Positions 42,359 to 51,247 of a DNA stretch of 64,000 nt are shown here, piece after piece. Source of the DNA: an uncultured Dehalococcoidia bacterium (GTDB lineage Bacteria > Chloroflexota > Dehalococcoidia > Lucifugimonadales > JAAXIE01); assembly GCA_951813255.1 (NCBI GenBank), contig OX638353.1, positions 1,054,001 to 1,118,000 on the forward strand. Reading direction: 5' to 3'. The stretch's first letter is position 1. The number at the start of each line of letters is the position of its first letter. The position numbers and the translations under genes are program-made. The notes below the pieces were generated by a model. It was not told the DNA's origin and ran no database searches. It saw nothing but the letters and a program-made list of their open reading frames with translations.

Positions 42359-42694
42359 TTAGTCCAGTGGTATCGTAACGGTCACGCGCGGCCCGTCGCC
42401 CACGACTCGTGTCGTGTGCCCATGGCCAGTCAGGTCCTCCACCAGATTCACATGCCCTGGCCCGAAACGGTGCACTGACCCGTCTCCCAACCCGACTTCC
42501 GCCTCACCGGAAAGAGTAATCACGTACTGGCGGCGGGGACCCACATGCCAGTCGCTGAAGCGCCCCGCAGGCCATTCGCGAAACTGAACGCCTGTAGCTT
42601 GGTGAAGAGTGGTCAGCTCCGGATGCGACGCCAAGTCTAGCTCCTCGATATGCGTCTCCCCATCATCTCCCGTATACAGCCTCGTGAAACCCAT
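42359..42694 (-). CDS. Small cupin-fold protein
   Basis: A 111-residue single cupin: FREWPAGRFSDWHVGPRRQYVITLSGEAEV followed by PGHVNLVEDLTGHGHTTR. One His in the first motif (DWH) and two in GHGH are possible metal ligands, but the classical H-x-H of the first motif is missing. ATG at 42694 with GGGAGGT upstream is preferred to a longer in-frame start. Function unknown; possibly an isomerase or ligand sensor. Confidence 0.75.
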   Translation of the reverse strand: MGFTRLYTGDDGETHIEELDLASHPELTTLHQATGVQFREWPAGRFSDWHVGPRRQYVITLSGEAEVGLGDGSVHRFGPGHVNLVEDLTGHGHTTRVVGDGPRVTVTIPLD

Positions 42695-42846
42695 GGCACA
42701 ACCTCCCGATGAACTTGGTATGGTAATCACTCTTACGGCTATGCGAAAAGTGACCTCTCATGCTAGCGCAGCCCAAGTGTAATAGCTAGGCGATTTGGCG
42801 CCATGGCGTACCTGCCATGCCGTGGGACAAGGCATTCGCGACAGGA

Positions 42847-42875
42847 TTGACAGGCCGATAGGCCAATGCTAACTT
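42847..42875 (+). promoter_or_regulatory. Candidate sigma-70 type promoter
   Basis: TTGACA (42847-42852), a 17-base spacer ending ATGC and TAACTT (42870-42875) lie 88 bases before the solute-binding protein start. Confidence 0.5.
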
Positions 42876-42963
42876 ACGCGGAATCCTGACGCTGGGCGAA
42901 ATGTGCCTCCAACAGAACCCAGCTACTGGATGGGTATCTCACTAAATAAGGAGAGGGTTGGTA

Positions 42964-44931
42964 ATGCAAGCTAAATCGCGATTCCGATTCCTTGCCGTGG
43001 GCCTCTTGGGAGTCTTACTTGCAATAATCATCGCCTGCGGTGAAGAAGCAACTCCCACGGCTGCGCCAGCCGCCACGGCGGCTCCCGATGCCGCACCAGC
43101 AGCCCCCGCCGCCACAGCAACCGCTGCGGCCCCGGCAGCCACTGCCGCCCCTGCAGCAGCAGCCACTGCCGCCCCTGTGGCAGCAGCGCCAGCGGCGACA
43201 CCGACCGCGGCTCCGGCCCCAGCTCCGGCACCCGCCATGATGGAGGCACAAGGCACCCTCAACGTGGCAATGAGCGAAGTAGGGCCCGCAGTCTTCAACA
43301 ACCGCGACGCTACCTACGCCACCCTCCGCTTCCTCATGACCACCGTCGGCGAGAGCATGTTCCAGAACAACCTCGACGGTGAGACAGTAGGCCGCTTGGT
43401 CAAAGACTGGACTGTAGAGTCTACCAGTGACGGCGTTACCTACACCTTCAACCTCCAGCCCAACGTCAGGTGGCATACCGAGTTCACATCCAAAGAGGGC
43501 AAGGGCGACGACTGGGGCACGTTCAACGCCGACGACTTCCTCTTCAATATCGACTTGGTGACCCAGGACGCGTCCGTTCATGCCATTAAGGCAGGTACCC
43601 GTAGGGCCTACCTGTGCGAAGAGTGTGAGCTTATCAAGATCGATGACCTCACAGTTCAGTTGAAGCGCCCCTCTGAGAGCTTCGAGGTCTTCTGGTACAC
43701 CAAGCAGCCCGCCGGTTCCGTCCTGACGCTGGAAAGCAAGGCCCATGTCGACATCCTCGGCGAGGTAGAAGCTGAGAAGATGCCGGTGTATTCCGGGCCT
43801 TGGGAAATCGTTGACTTTCGCACCGGTGAGTTCTACAGGATGCGTGGAGTAGAGAACCATTGGCGCCATACTCCAGAATGGGAATTCCTCAATTGGGAGG
43901 GTATCTCCGAAGAGTCCACCCGTATAGCCAACTTCCTTACCGAGAACATCGACACTGGAAAATTCGGCCTTGAAGGAATTCAGGAACTCAAGGACAACAA
44001 CAACCCTGATCACAAGTTCATCCCCTTCCCTGATGCCATCACCAACCGCGTCCAGATCTTCGGCATGATCCATACAGGCCCCGATGACCTCGATGGCGGC
44101 GTCCCCGGTCAGCCCGCCGACACCCACGTACCCGATGCCGAGGGCAACGTCAGGGCTAAGCTCGCTGATGGGTACTTCAATTGCTCCCATGCCTTCATAC
44201 CCTGCGACCGGGCCACCTCCTCCGAGGAATGGCAGAAGGCCCTGAAAGTGCGCCTCGCCCTCAACTACGCAGTTGACCGCCAGAAACTCGTCAATAACCT
44301 CACGTATGGTGAGGGTGATCAGTCCTACCTCAGCAATTGGGGAGGCCACAGGCCTCGCTTCAACCAGCAAGGCTTGGACGAACTGGTCCACCCCTATGAC
44401 GTCGCCAGGGCTAAGGATCTCATGGTCGAGGCCGGATACCCCGACGGCTTCAAAGCCGATATGGTGCATCCCGACCTCTTCCCCCAGGGAAAGCCCGGAG
44501 CCCAAGCTGTTTGCGTAATGTGGCTCGAAGCTATCAACGTGCAATGTAACGAGCGCAATGAGCCCTACAGCGCCTTCCGTCCCACACTGGTGGTGCGCAA
44601 CTACCAAGGCTTCTACAGCCACGGTTTGGGACAGCAAGTAGAGCCCTTATGGCTCATGCAGCTCTTCTACGACGTTGGAGGCGGGTTCAACTACGGCTTC
44701 GAACACCCTGACTTCCAAGCCATGATCGACAATGCCACCAGCCTCAACGACGACGACGAGCGCTGGAAGGCGCAAGCCGATATGTCTCGCTGGCTGTTCG
44801 ACAACGCCATGCTGGTCAACATGTACTCCGAGCCACAGATCCTGCCTATCGGTCCACGTATCGATACGTGGGATGTGTTGCCAGGCCCAGTAGTTGATTT
44901 CAACAACTACGAGTACGTACCTCACCGCTAG
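42964..44931 (+). CDS. ABC transporter solute-binding lipoprotein, family 5
   Basis: A 655-residue lipoprotein precursor. The signal segment ends in a lipobox (IIACGEE) with Cys near residue 22, followed by an Ala-rich AAPAATA linker to about residue 95 and the family-5 binding domain (KVRLALNYAVDRQKLVNNLTYGEG). It ends NYEYVPHR. ATG at 42964 follows GGAGAGG; a TTG six bases upstream is less likely. It is the third paralogue in the window, and no permease or ATPase gene is adjacent. The ligand is unknown. Confidence 0.91.
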   Translation: MQAKSRFRFLAVGLLGVLLAIIIACGEEATPTAAPAATAAPDAAPAAPAATATAAAPAATAAPAAAATAAPVAAAPAATPTAAPAPAPAPAMMEAQGTLNVAMSEVGPAVFNNRDATYATLRFLMTTVGESMFQNNLDGETVGRLVKDWTVESTSDGVTYTFNLQPNVRWHTEFTSKEGKGDDWGTFNADDFLFNIDLVTQDASVHAIKAGTRRAYLCEECELIKIDDLTVQLKRPSESFEVFWYTKQPAGSVLTLESKAHVDILGEVEAEKMPVYSGPWEIVDFRTGEFYRMRGVENHWRHTPEWEFLNWEGISEESTRIANFLTENIDTGKFGLEGIQELKDNNNPDHKFIPFPDAITNRVQIFGMIHTGPDDLDGGVPGQPADTHVPDAEGNVRAKLADGYFNCSHAFIPCDRATSSEEWQKALKVRLALNYAVDRQKLVNNLTYGEGDQSYLSNWGGHRPRFNQQGLDELVHPYDVARAKDLMVEAGYPDGFKADMVHPDLFPQGKPGAQAVCVMWLEAINVQCNERNEPYSAFRPTLVVRNYQGFYSHGLGQQVEPLWLMQLFYDVGGGFNYGFEHPDFQAMIDNATSLNDDDERWKAQADMSRWLFDNAMLVNMYSEPQILPIGPRIDTWDVLPGPVVDFNNYEYVPHR

Positions 44932-44960
44932 TAACTGGCAGTAAGCCCAGCTAACTCGAA

Positions 44961-44994
44961 GAGGCCCGGAGAAAAAACTCCGGGCCTCTTCTTT
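44961..44994 (+). terminator. Intrinsic terminator
   Basis: GAGGCCCGGAG (44961-44971) pairs with CTCCGGGCCTC (44978-44988) around an A6 loop and is followed by TTCTTT. It terminates the solute-binding protein transcript. Confidence 0.88.
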
Positions 44995-45095
44995 AGCCGC
45001 AACACACACTGACCCAGCCCAAGCCTTCCTCATTCCCAAGGTGTATAATCCTGCCCAGTTGCCTCATAGCTACTTTGACATAAGGTAGGTTCCAA

Positions 45096-46367
45096 ATGTC
45101 GTTGGACGCCACTACCCTGGTCGATGCCCAGAATGGCTTGGTCGACCGCAGCATCTTTATTGACCCCGACATCTACCAGCAGGAGCAGGAGCAAATTTTC
45201 GCCCGCTGCTGGCTCTTCCTCTGCCATGAGAGCCAGATACCCAACCCCGGCGACTTCTTTTCCACCTATATGGGCGAAGACCCCATCCTCGTCACTCGCC
45301 AATCCAACGGCAAAATCGGCGCCTTCCTCAACGTCTGCCGCCACCGCGGAAACCGCGTTTGCCGTGCAGATTCGGGCAACGCCAATGCCTTCATCTGCGC
45401 CTATCACGGCTGGACCTACGGCACCGACGGCAAGCTCATCGCCGTCCCCAGCCTCAAGGAGGCCTACTACGACGAACTCGACACCTCCAAGTGGGGCCTA
45501 GCCCCCGTCGCCCAAGTCGACAGCTACAAGGGCCTCGTCTTTGGCACATTCGACCCCTCCGCCCCCTCCCTCAAGGACTATCTGGGCGAGATGGCTTGGT
45601 ATCTGGATGCCTTCTTCGACCGCCGCGAAGGCGGGACAGAGGCCATGCCCGGAATGCACAAATGGGTAGTGCCCTGCAACTGGAAACTGGCCGCAGACAA
45701 TTTCTGCGGCGACGGCTACCATGTGGCATGGACCCACTTGGCTGCCATGCAGGTCGGCATGAGCCAGACTACCAATGCTGGAAGGGCAGACACCGGCGGA
45801 AAGGTCGTCGCCCCCGGCAACGGCCACGTTATCAGTTGCCTCGGCCCCAACGACCCTACCGACCCACCCATGCCCGCTCTACTGGGCTACGATGAGCGGC
45901 ATCGCGAGGAAGTCCGTCAACGCCTCGGCCCGCGCATCGACCTCATCACCCCTATCGTGGGCACCGTATTCCCCAACTTCTCCCTGCTCCGTAGTACCTC
46001 TCAGAGCTTCCGCGTCTGGCATCCCCGAGGTCCCGATCACATCGAGGTTTGGTCTTGGGGATATGTCGACAAGGCAGCCAGCCAGGAAGAGAAAGCCGCC
46101 TATCGTCTCGCCGTAGCGCGAGGCTTCAGCCCCTCCGGCACCTTTGAGCAGGACGACATGGACAACTGGCAGGAATGCACCAACAGCGCCCGAGGAGTGG
46201 TCTCAAGGCGCCTCCCCCTCAACATCCAGATGGGCGTCGGCCACGAGGAATTCCATGAGGACTACATGAGCCGCGTCAGCGACTACCGCTACAGCGAAAT
46301 GGGCCACCGCACATACTATGGCCGCTGGGCCCGGATGATGTCCGCCCAAAACTGGTCCGAGCTCTAA
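45096..46367 (+). CDS. Rieske aromatic ring-hydroxylating dioxygenase, large subunit (paralogue 2)
   Basis: A 423-residue oxygenase with Rieske ligands C81, H83, C101, H104 (CRHRGN and CAYHGW) and iron-site His209 and His214 in GDGYHVAWTH. It is nearly superimposable on paralogue 1 (same residue numbers), and the C-terminus keeps the GHEEFHEDYMSRVSDYRYSE-like block. AAGGTAGG lies before the ATG. It is convergent with a HAD dehalogenase. No small subunit or electron-transfer genes are nearby. Confidence 0.93.
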   Translation: MSLDATTLVDAQNGLVDRSIFIDPDIYQQEQEQIFARCWLFLCHESQIPNPGDFFSTYMGEDPILVTRQSNGKIGAFLNVCRHRGNRVCRADSGNANAFICAYHGWTYGTDGKLIAVPSLKEAYYDELDTSKWGLAPVAQVDSYKGLVFGTFDPSAPSLKDYLGEMAWYLDAFFDRREGGTEAMPGMHKWVVPCNWKLAADNFCGDGYHVAWTHLAAMQVGMSQTTNAGRADTGGKVVAPGNGHVISCLGPNDPTDPPMPALLGYDERHREEVRQRLGPRIDLITPIVGTVFPNFSLLRSTSQSFRVWHPRGPDHIEVWSWGYVDKAASQEEKAAYRLAVARGFSPSGTFEQDDMDNWQECTNSARGVVSRRLPLNIQMGVGHEEFHEDYMSRVSDYRYSEMGHRTYYGRWARMMSAQNWSEL

Positions 46368-46400
46368 CCCATCAAGGCTAAGCGCCAGGGCGCTTTGCCG

Positions 46401-47120
46401 TTACGCCAGCGCCCTCATCTTCTCCGCCAAGTCCACGAAGTCCGTCGCCACCACGTTGAATGACGGGTCCGGCGTCGGGTCGGGGGTCCGCCCCGGCCCG
46501 CGCTCCATGGGCCGTGGTATGAAAGCAGACCGCAGCCCCACCTTCTGAGCAGCCAGCAAATCACTTTGGTGCGCAGCCGTCATCACCACCTCGTGTGGCT
46601 GCATGCCCAGCAGTTGCACCGCCGTCAGATAGCTCTCCGGATCAGGCTTGTAATGCCGCGCCAGCTCCGCCCCCAAGATGCAGTCCCAAGGCAACCCCGC
46701 GTACTTGGCCATATTCGTCATCATCGCCACGTTCCCATTCGACATGGGCGCAATGATGAAGAGGTTCTTCAAACGGTAGAGCCCAGGCACGGAATCTGGC
46801 CACGGCCTCAACCGGTGCCAGAAGCTCGTCACCTCCGCCTTCTCATCGTCGCTCAACCCCGCAATCTCGAACTCATCCAGCGTATCCTGCAGCATCATCC
46901 GGTGTAGCCCATCTAGGTTCGTCCAAGGTAGCTCACCATGACGCACCTTGTTCATGTAGGGCTGGTACCGGCCTCGCCAAGCATCGGCAAAGGCGTCCCA
47001 GTCAGCCGAAATAGCCTTCCGCGCCCCAAACTGCTGGCACTGCTCAATGATGCTGCTCCGCCAGTCCACCACCGTCCCGAAAACGTCGAATATCAAGGCC
47101 TTGGCAGGTGAGTCGCTCAT
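46401..47120 (-). CDS. HAD-family haloacid dehalogenase type II
   Basis: A 239-residue HAD hydrolase. The nucleophile is Asp12 in [11 protein letters not shown], motif II is APMSNGN near residue 120 and motif III Lys is in HYKPDPESY. These fit (S)-2-haloacid dehalogenase, which converts 2-haloacids to 2-hydroxyacids; phosphatase activity is possible. ATG at 47120 is preferred over an in-frame start at 47174. It lies between two Rieske paralogues, convergent with one and divergent from the other, hinting at breakdown of halogenated compounds, which is inference. Confidence 0.86.
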   Translation of the reverse strand: MSDSPAKALIFDVFGTVVDWRSSIIEQCQQFGARKAISADWDAFADAWRGRYQPYMNKVRHGELPWTNLDGLHRMMLQDTLDEFEIAGLSDDEKAEVTSFWHRLRPWPDSVPGLYRLKNLFIIAPMSNGNVAMMTNMAKYAGLPWDCILGAELARHYKPDPESYLTAVQLLGMQPHEVVMTAAHQSDLLAAQKVGLRSAFIPRPMERGPGRTPDPTPDPSFNVVATDFVDLAEKMRALA

Positions 47121-47189
47121 GCCATCAAACCCCTTACGGTCAAGCTTGCGTCCTATTCTAGAGCTTGGCCCCATGGAGCGCTATGGCGG

Positions 47190-47218
47190 TCTGACTCGTA
47201 TCAGAATTGTGCTATAGT
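47190..47218 (+). promoter_or_regulatory. Candidate promoter giving a leaderless mRNA
   Basis: TCTGAC (47190-47195), a 17-base spacer and TATAGT (47213-47218) end seven bases before the ATG of the Rieske gene at 47226. No ribosome-binding site is present, so transcription would begin at or near the start codon. Confidence 0.45.
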
Positions 47219-47225
47219 CGCTCCG

Positions 47226-48494
47226 ATGACACTGAGACCTTCCTCCGCCAGCGACTTCCAAGCGGGCCTCTTGCCCCGCCACATCTTCTCCGACCCAGCC
47301 GTCTATCAGCAGGAGTTGGAGCGCATTTTCGCCCGCTCCTGGCTCTTCCTATGCCATGAGTCCCAGATCCCCAACCCCGGCGACTTCTTCTCCACCTACA
47401 TGGGCGAAGACCCCGTCCTCGTCACCCGCCAATCCGACGGCCCCTTCAATGGGAAAATTCGCGCCTTCCTCAACGTCTGTCGCCATCGCGGCAACCGCGT
47501 ATGCCGCGCCGATTCCGGCAACGCCACTGCCTTCGTCTGCGCCTACCACGGCTGGACCTACGGCACCGACGGCCAACTCATCGCCGTCCCCAGTCTCAAA
47601 GATGCCTACTACAACGAACTCGACACGTCCAAGTGGGGCCTAGTCCCCGTGGCTCAGGTCGACAGCTACAAGGGCCTCGTATTCGCCACCTTCAACCCCG
47701 CCGCTCCCCCACTCTGCGACTACCTTGGCGAAATGGCTTGGTACCTCGACACCTTCTTCGACCGCCGCGAAGGCGGCTCGGAAGTCCTTCCCGGCGTCTA
47801 CAAATGGACCATACCCACCAACTGGAAACTGGCAGCGGAAAACTTCTGCGGTGACGGCCACCACGTCGGCTGGACCCACCTCTCAGCCATCCAGATGGGC
47901 TTCAGCCAAGCCCAGTCCGGCAAAGCCGTCGGCCAAGGCAGGCAGGTGGCAATGGCCAACGGCCACGGCACGCTCGGGTTCGGCTCCGGCGAGGCCATTG
48001 ACCCTGCCGTCCCCGAAATCCTCGCCTACGAGGACTCCATCCGCGCCGAGGTGCGCGAGCGCTTGGGCCCCCGCCTCGACATCGTGGAGCCTGTGGTCGC
48101 CACCGTCTTCCCCTCCTTCTCCATGCTCCGCGTCACCTCCCGCACCATGCGCGTCTGGCACCCCCGTGGCCCGGACAAGACCGAGGTCTGGGCTTGGACC
48201 TACGTCGATAAAGGAGCCCCCGACAGCGTCAAGAACGCCTTTCGTCTAGCAGGCACTCGTGGTTTCGGCCCATCCGGCACCTTCGAACAGGACGACATGG
48301 ACAACTGGCAGGAGTGCACCCGCACCTCAGCAGGCCACATCGCCTGCCGCTACCCCCTCAACACCACCATGGGCCTCGGCCACGAGCGCCACGACGAGAC
48401 TCTGGGAGGCATGACCAGCGACTACCGCTTCAGCGAAATGACCCAGCGCAACTTCTACCACCGTTGGGCCGCACTCATGAACGGCCAGGACTAG
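47226..48494 (+). CDS. Rieske aromatic ring-hydroxylating dioxygenase, large subunit (paralogue 3)
   Basis: A 422-residue oxygenase with Rieske ligands C85, H87, C105 and H108 and iron-site His213 and His218 in [10 protein letters not shown]. It is closely related to 38991 and 45096, but has a four-residue insertion (DGPFNGK) before the first Rieske motif and a different N-terminus. No Shine-Dalgarno precedes the ATG; a -10-like TATAGT lies only seven bases upstream. It may be read with the alpha/beta hydrolase that begins 52 bases downstream. Confidence 0.92.
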   Translation: MTLRPSSASDFQAGLLPRHIFSDPAVYQQELERIFARSWLFLCHESQIPNPGDFFSTYMGEDPVLVTRQSDGPFNGKIRAFLNVCRHRGNRVCRADSGNATAFVCAYHGWTYGTDGQLIAVPSLKDAYYNELDTSKWGLVPVAQVDSYKGLVFATFNPAAPPLCDYLGEMAWYLDTFFDRREGGSEVLPGVYKWTIPTNWKLAAENFCGDGHHVGWTHLSAIQMGFSQAQSGKAVGQGRQVAMANGHGTLGFGSGEAIDPAVPEILAYEDSIRAEVRERLGPRLDIVEPVVATVFPSFSMLRVTSRTMRVWHPRGPDKTEVWAWTYVDKGAPDSVKNAFRLAGTRGFGPSGTFEQDDMDNWQECTRTSAGHIACRYPLNTTMGLGHERHDETLGGMTSDYRFSEMTQRNFYHRWAALMNGQD

Positions 48495-48546
48495 CACCCG
48501 CCCCCCCACATTTCCGAGGAGCCCCACATCCGGAAGGAGCAGACAC

Positions 48547-49331
48547 ATGGACTCAGCCATGGTTCGAGCCGGTGAAGTTAACCTGCAATACTTTTCCCAC
48601 GGTAATGGCCCGGAAACCGTGGTGCTCATCCACGGCTACACCATGAACGCCCGCCTCTGGCAACTCACCATGGAAAAGATGGAGCCCGCCGCCTACCGCA
48701 TCATCGCCCTCAACAACCGGGGCGCAGGCGATTCCGAGCACACACCCTCAGAAGAAGACTACTCCGTCGAGAGTTTCGCCCGTGACTTGTCCAACGCTGT
48801 GGAAGCCCTAGGCCTCAACAACTTCACCTTAGTAGGCCATTCCATGGGCGGCGCCACCGTAACCCAGTACGCCCTGAACGATCAGTCCCGCCTCAAGAAG
48901 CTCGTGCTCCTGAACCCAGCCCCCCTCGACGGGCGAACCCTCGCCCCCGATTGGGAAGAAACAATCCGCGCATCCTATGCCGACGGTTCATTCGCCCGGG
49001 GCGATAGTTCAGCCCGCGGCCCCACGTACCACCATCCTTCACTGAAGCCGTGATGGGTGACGTAGCACGAAATCCCGTGGAAAGGGCAATAGGGGGCAGA
49101 CGCTCCATGTCCAAGCTGCGTCTACGAAACCGTCTCCAAGAGATTCAGGTGCCCTGCATGGTGGTAGGAGGCGACATGGACACCACCGTCGGCGTCGATC
49201 AGATCCTAGCCGAGTACCTAGCCCTCCCCCAAAACACCCGCTCCCTGCACATGTTCCACGGCATAGGCCACTCGCCCAATGTCGACGTCCCCGGCGAGAT
49301 GGCAGCGCTGCTCGACCGCTTTATCCGTTAG
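48547..49331 (+). pseudogene. Alpha/beta hydrolase with internal frameshift
   Basis: The first frame (48547-49053) has the oxyanion segment LIHGYTMN and nucleophile Ser99 in GHSMGG, then loses homology after about SYADGSFARG. The remainder, starting about PSFTEAVMGDVARNP and ending with the acid in GGDMD and His in GIGHSPN, is in another frame ending at 49331. The two ORFs overlap by four bases (49050-49053), but the homologous C-terminal residues begin upstream of 49050, so this is a split gene. A break near 49010-49030 (about one base gained or lost) explains it. AAGGAG precedes the start. A sequencing error or recoding cannot be excluded. Confidence 0.75.
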
Positions 49332-49357
49332 GAATAAGCCTGCCGGAAGGCCGTTTC

Positions 49358-49765
49358 CTATCCAGTGGGAACTTCAAGTCCTTCGGAGGTAGCGGCTTGA
49401 GCGAGTTCTGTGTCTAGGGTGGCTAATACCGAGAAACTCCTTTTCGCCAGTTCTAGGTACAAAACGTCATAGAACGACAGACGATGCGCCCGCGCCAAAC
49501 GTAAGGCCTCTTGAAGGTCCGCCTGTTGGTCTGTTCGGATTGGTAATTCATCGAGCGAGTCCAGTCTTTGCTCCGTCTCGCTCACGTTCGCGCGACCGCG
49601 CCGCTCGGCTACCAGCAGCGCGTTGCGTATCTCATAGTGCCAATGTTGAGGCACGATCCCCTCATCTTGTCGTAAGAGCGCCAATACATGGTGAGATCGC
49701 GCGTCGAACTCATCGTGCAAAACCCAACTGACGGCTATTGATGCATCCAGAACGAGAGGGCTCAC
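49358..49765 (-). CDS. vapC: VapC-family PIN ribonuclease toxin
   Basis: A 135-residue PIN protein with Asp7 (LVLDASIA), Glu45 (HYEIRNALL), Asp100 (SFYDVLYLELA) and Asp118 (ATLDTEL), the full acidic set of VapC RNases. Its start overlaps the stop of the upstream antitoxin gene by four bases. VapC toxins cut tRNA or rRNA. Confidence 0.92.
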   Translation of the reverse strand: MSPLVLDASIAVSWVLHDEFDARSHHVLALLRQDEGIVPQHWHYEIRNALLVAERRGRANVSETEQRLDSLDELPIRTDQQADLQEALRLARAHRLSFYDVLYLELAKRSFSVLATLDTELAQAATSEGLEVPTG

Positions 49766-50022
49766 AAGCGATGTCCCTCATGACGTGCCTCTAGAATCTC
49801 CTCAATAGACATATCCACTGGGTGCCACTTTGCGCGCCTTTCCAAAAACCAGTCCACAGCCGCGCTATTTCCCTCAGGGCTTTGTGTGTAGGGAGGGACT
49901 AGATGGGCAATGGCCTTGCCTCGACGCGTAATCGCGATGGACTCGCCATCTTCAACATCCCTGAGGATTTCGGCCAAGGGTGACTTGGCTTCCGTTATTT
50001 TCACCTCACGCATAAGACGCAT
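49762..50022 (-). CDS. vapB: Phd/YefM-family antitoxin (VapB partner)
   Basis: An 86-residue Phd/YefM antitoxin: REVKITEAKSPLAEILRDVE with GESIAITRRGKAIAHLVP forms the DNA-binding N-terminal fold. The C-terminal tail (from about residue 50, WFLERRAKWHP onward) would bind the PIN toxin. An alternative start three codons later is possible. Antitoxin precedes toxin, as usual for this pair. Confidence 0.9.
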   Translation of the reverse strand: MRLMREVKITEAKSPLAEILRDVEDGESIAITRRGKAIAHLVPPYTQSPEGNSAAVDWFLERRAKWHPVDMSIEEILEARHEGHRL

Positions 50023-50028
50023 ACCCCA

Positions 50029-51096
50029 TTACTCAAAATGAGGCATCACCTCTTTGGCGAACAACTCAATCGAATTCTCCACCCAAGTGCTGTCCATGGG
50101 CCCAAAATGAAAGTTCCCACAGAAGGTGTCATAACCTAAGCGCTTCCGCGAGTCCTCCAACTGACGCGCCACCGTATCCGGGTTCCCCACAAAAGCCAGA
50201 CCATTCTCGATCCAGAAGTCATAAGAGGTGCTCATCCCCGCGAACACCCGGTCTAGCTCTCTGGCCCGACCGTAACCCTCGCGCGTGCCAAAGCCAATCC
50301 GCGAGTCCCGTATCTGCTCCGACCCAGCATTCAAACTCACCAAGAGCCCCGGCTCAGCCTGCTCCCGCGCCTTCGCGTCCGTCTCCGCCACATGCACCGC
50401 CCGTGTGAGGAACGACTTTGGCATGGCACCCGAATGGTTCTGCGCCTTCCACTGGTTCCGCCAATACTCGAAGTTCTCCGCAATCACCGGGTCCACGTCA
50501 ATGTTCTGCGCCACATGGAAATTGTGCTTGGCCGCATAGTCAAATGAGGGCGCAGTATGCGCCCCCACCCACACTGGCGGATGCGGTTGCTGGTAAGGCC
50601 GCGGCTGGGGCAGCGCCTCATCGAACTCCCAGTACTTGCCCGAGTGCGTGACCGTCTCCTCAGTCCAAGCCTTCAGGATGACGTCCATCGCCTCCTCAGA
50701 CCGCTCCCGCCTCTCCTGGTACTTCATCGCCCAGCGGGTGAACTCATGAGGAGACGTCCCCAACCCCATGCCGAAGTCCACCCGTCCTCGCGAGATGTGG
50801 TCCAGCATGGCAACATCCTGCGCCAGTCGCACCGGATGATAAAAGGGCAGCGGGAAGATCATCGGCCCAAACCGGATGCTGCTCGTATGTTGCGCCACCG
50901 CCGTCAGGTAAACCGTTGGCGACGTCATGTGGCTGACGCTCGCCGTCTGGTGCTCGATGATGAAGTAGTATTTGTATCCTAGTTGCTCAGCCCGCTGCAC
51001 ATGACCAATGTGCTCGTCATACACATCTGCAGGGCTGCTCGACGCGAACTCATGCCCATGCAAAGGGTCGAACAGCCCGAATTCCAAACTGCTCAT
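50029..51096 (-). CDS. Luciferase-like flavin-dependent monooxygenase
   Basis: A 355-residue LLM protein: LEFGLFDPLHG at the start, FIIEHQTAS in place of the EHH motif, HTSSIRFGPMIFPLPFYHPVRLAQDVAMLD and HISRGRVDFGMGLG. ATG at 51096 with GGAGGG seven bases upstream is preferred over a start 27 bases earlier. It probably uses FMN or F420; the substrate is unknown. The VapBC genes follow seven bases later on the same strand. Confidence 0.89.
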   Translation of the reverse strand: MSSLEFGLFDPLHGHEFASSSPADVYDEHIGHVQRAEQLGYKYYFIIEHQTASVSHMTSPTVYLTAVAQHTSSIRFGPMIFPLPFYHPVRLAQDVAMLDHISRGRVDFGMGLGTSPHEFTRWAMKYQERRERSEEAMDVILKAWTEETVTHSGKYWEFDEALPQPRPYQQPHPPVWVGAHTAPSFDYAAKHNFHVAQNIDVDPVIAENFEYWRNQWKAQNHSGAMPKSFLTRAVHVAETDAKAREQAEPGLLVSLNAGSEQIRDSRIGFGTREGYGRARELDRVFAGMSTSYDFWIENGLAFVGNPDTVARQLEDSRKRLGYDTFCGNFHFGPMDSTWVENSIELFAKEVMPHFE

Positions 51097-51154
51097 CTCG
51101 CAACCCTCCGATTGCCTCATCATTATCCGCCATATCGGCCACCCCCCTTCCCTC

Positions 51155-51237
51155 CGTTCATCCTGAGCGAAGGGGTGGGGTTCTACATCAGACCCATCAA
51201 GGTCGGATGTTTAACTCCACCCCGAAGTCGAAGGACA
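51155..51237. repeat. Palindromic repeat element B
   Basis: Left end GTTCATCCTGAGCGAAGG, right end CGAAGTCGAAGGACA. Arms GGGGTGGGGTT (51172-51182) and AACTCCACCCC (51213-51223) pair with one mismatch; the inner ACATCAGACC pairs with GGTCGGATGT. The core shares ACATC-GACC with element C at 59057. It lies between the divergent promoter region of the LLM gene and the end of the esterase gene. Confidence 0.75.
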
Positions 51238-51247
51238 CCCCGACAAC

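Noticed and set aside
43015..44637. 540-codon open frame on the minus strand
   Set aside because: It lies entirely antisense to the solute-binding protein gene, whose signal peptide, linker and domain motifs are clear; the open frame follows from C-ending codons.
45044..45049. Perfect TATAAT before the Rieske gene at 45096
   Set aside because: No -35-like sequence at 16-18 bases and no TGn extension, so it is left out as a promoter call.
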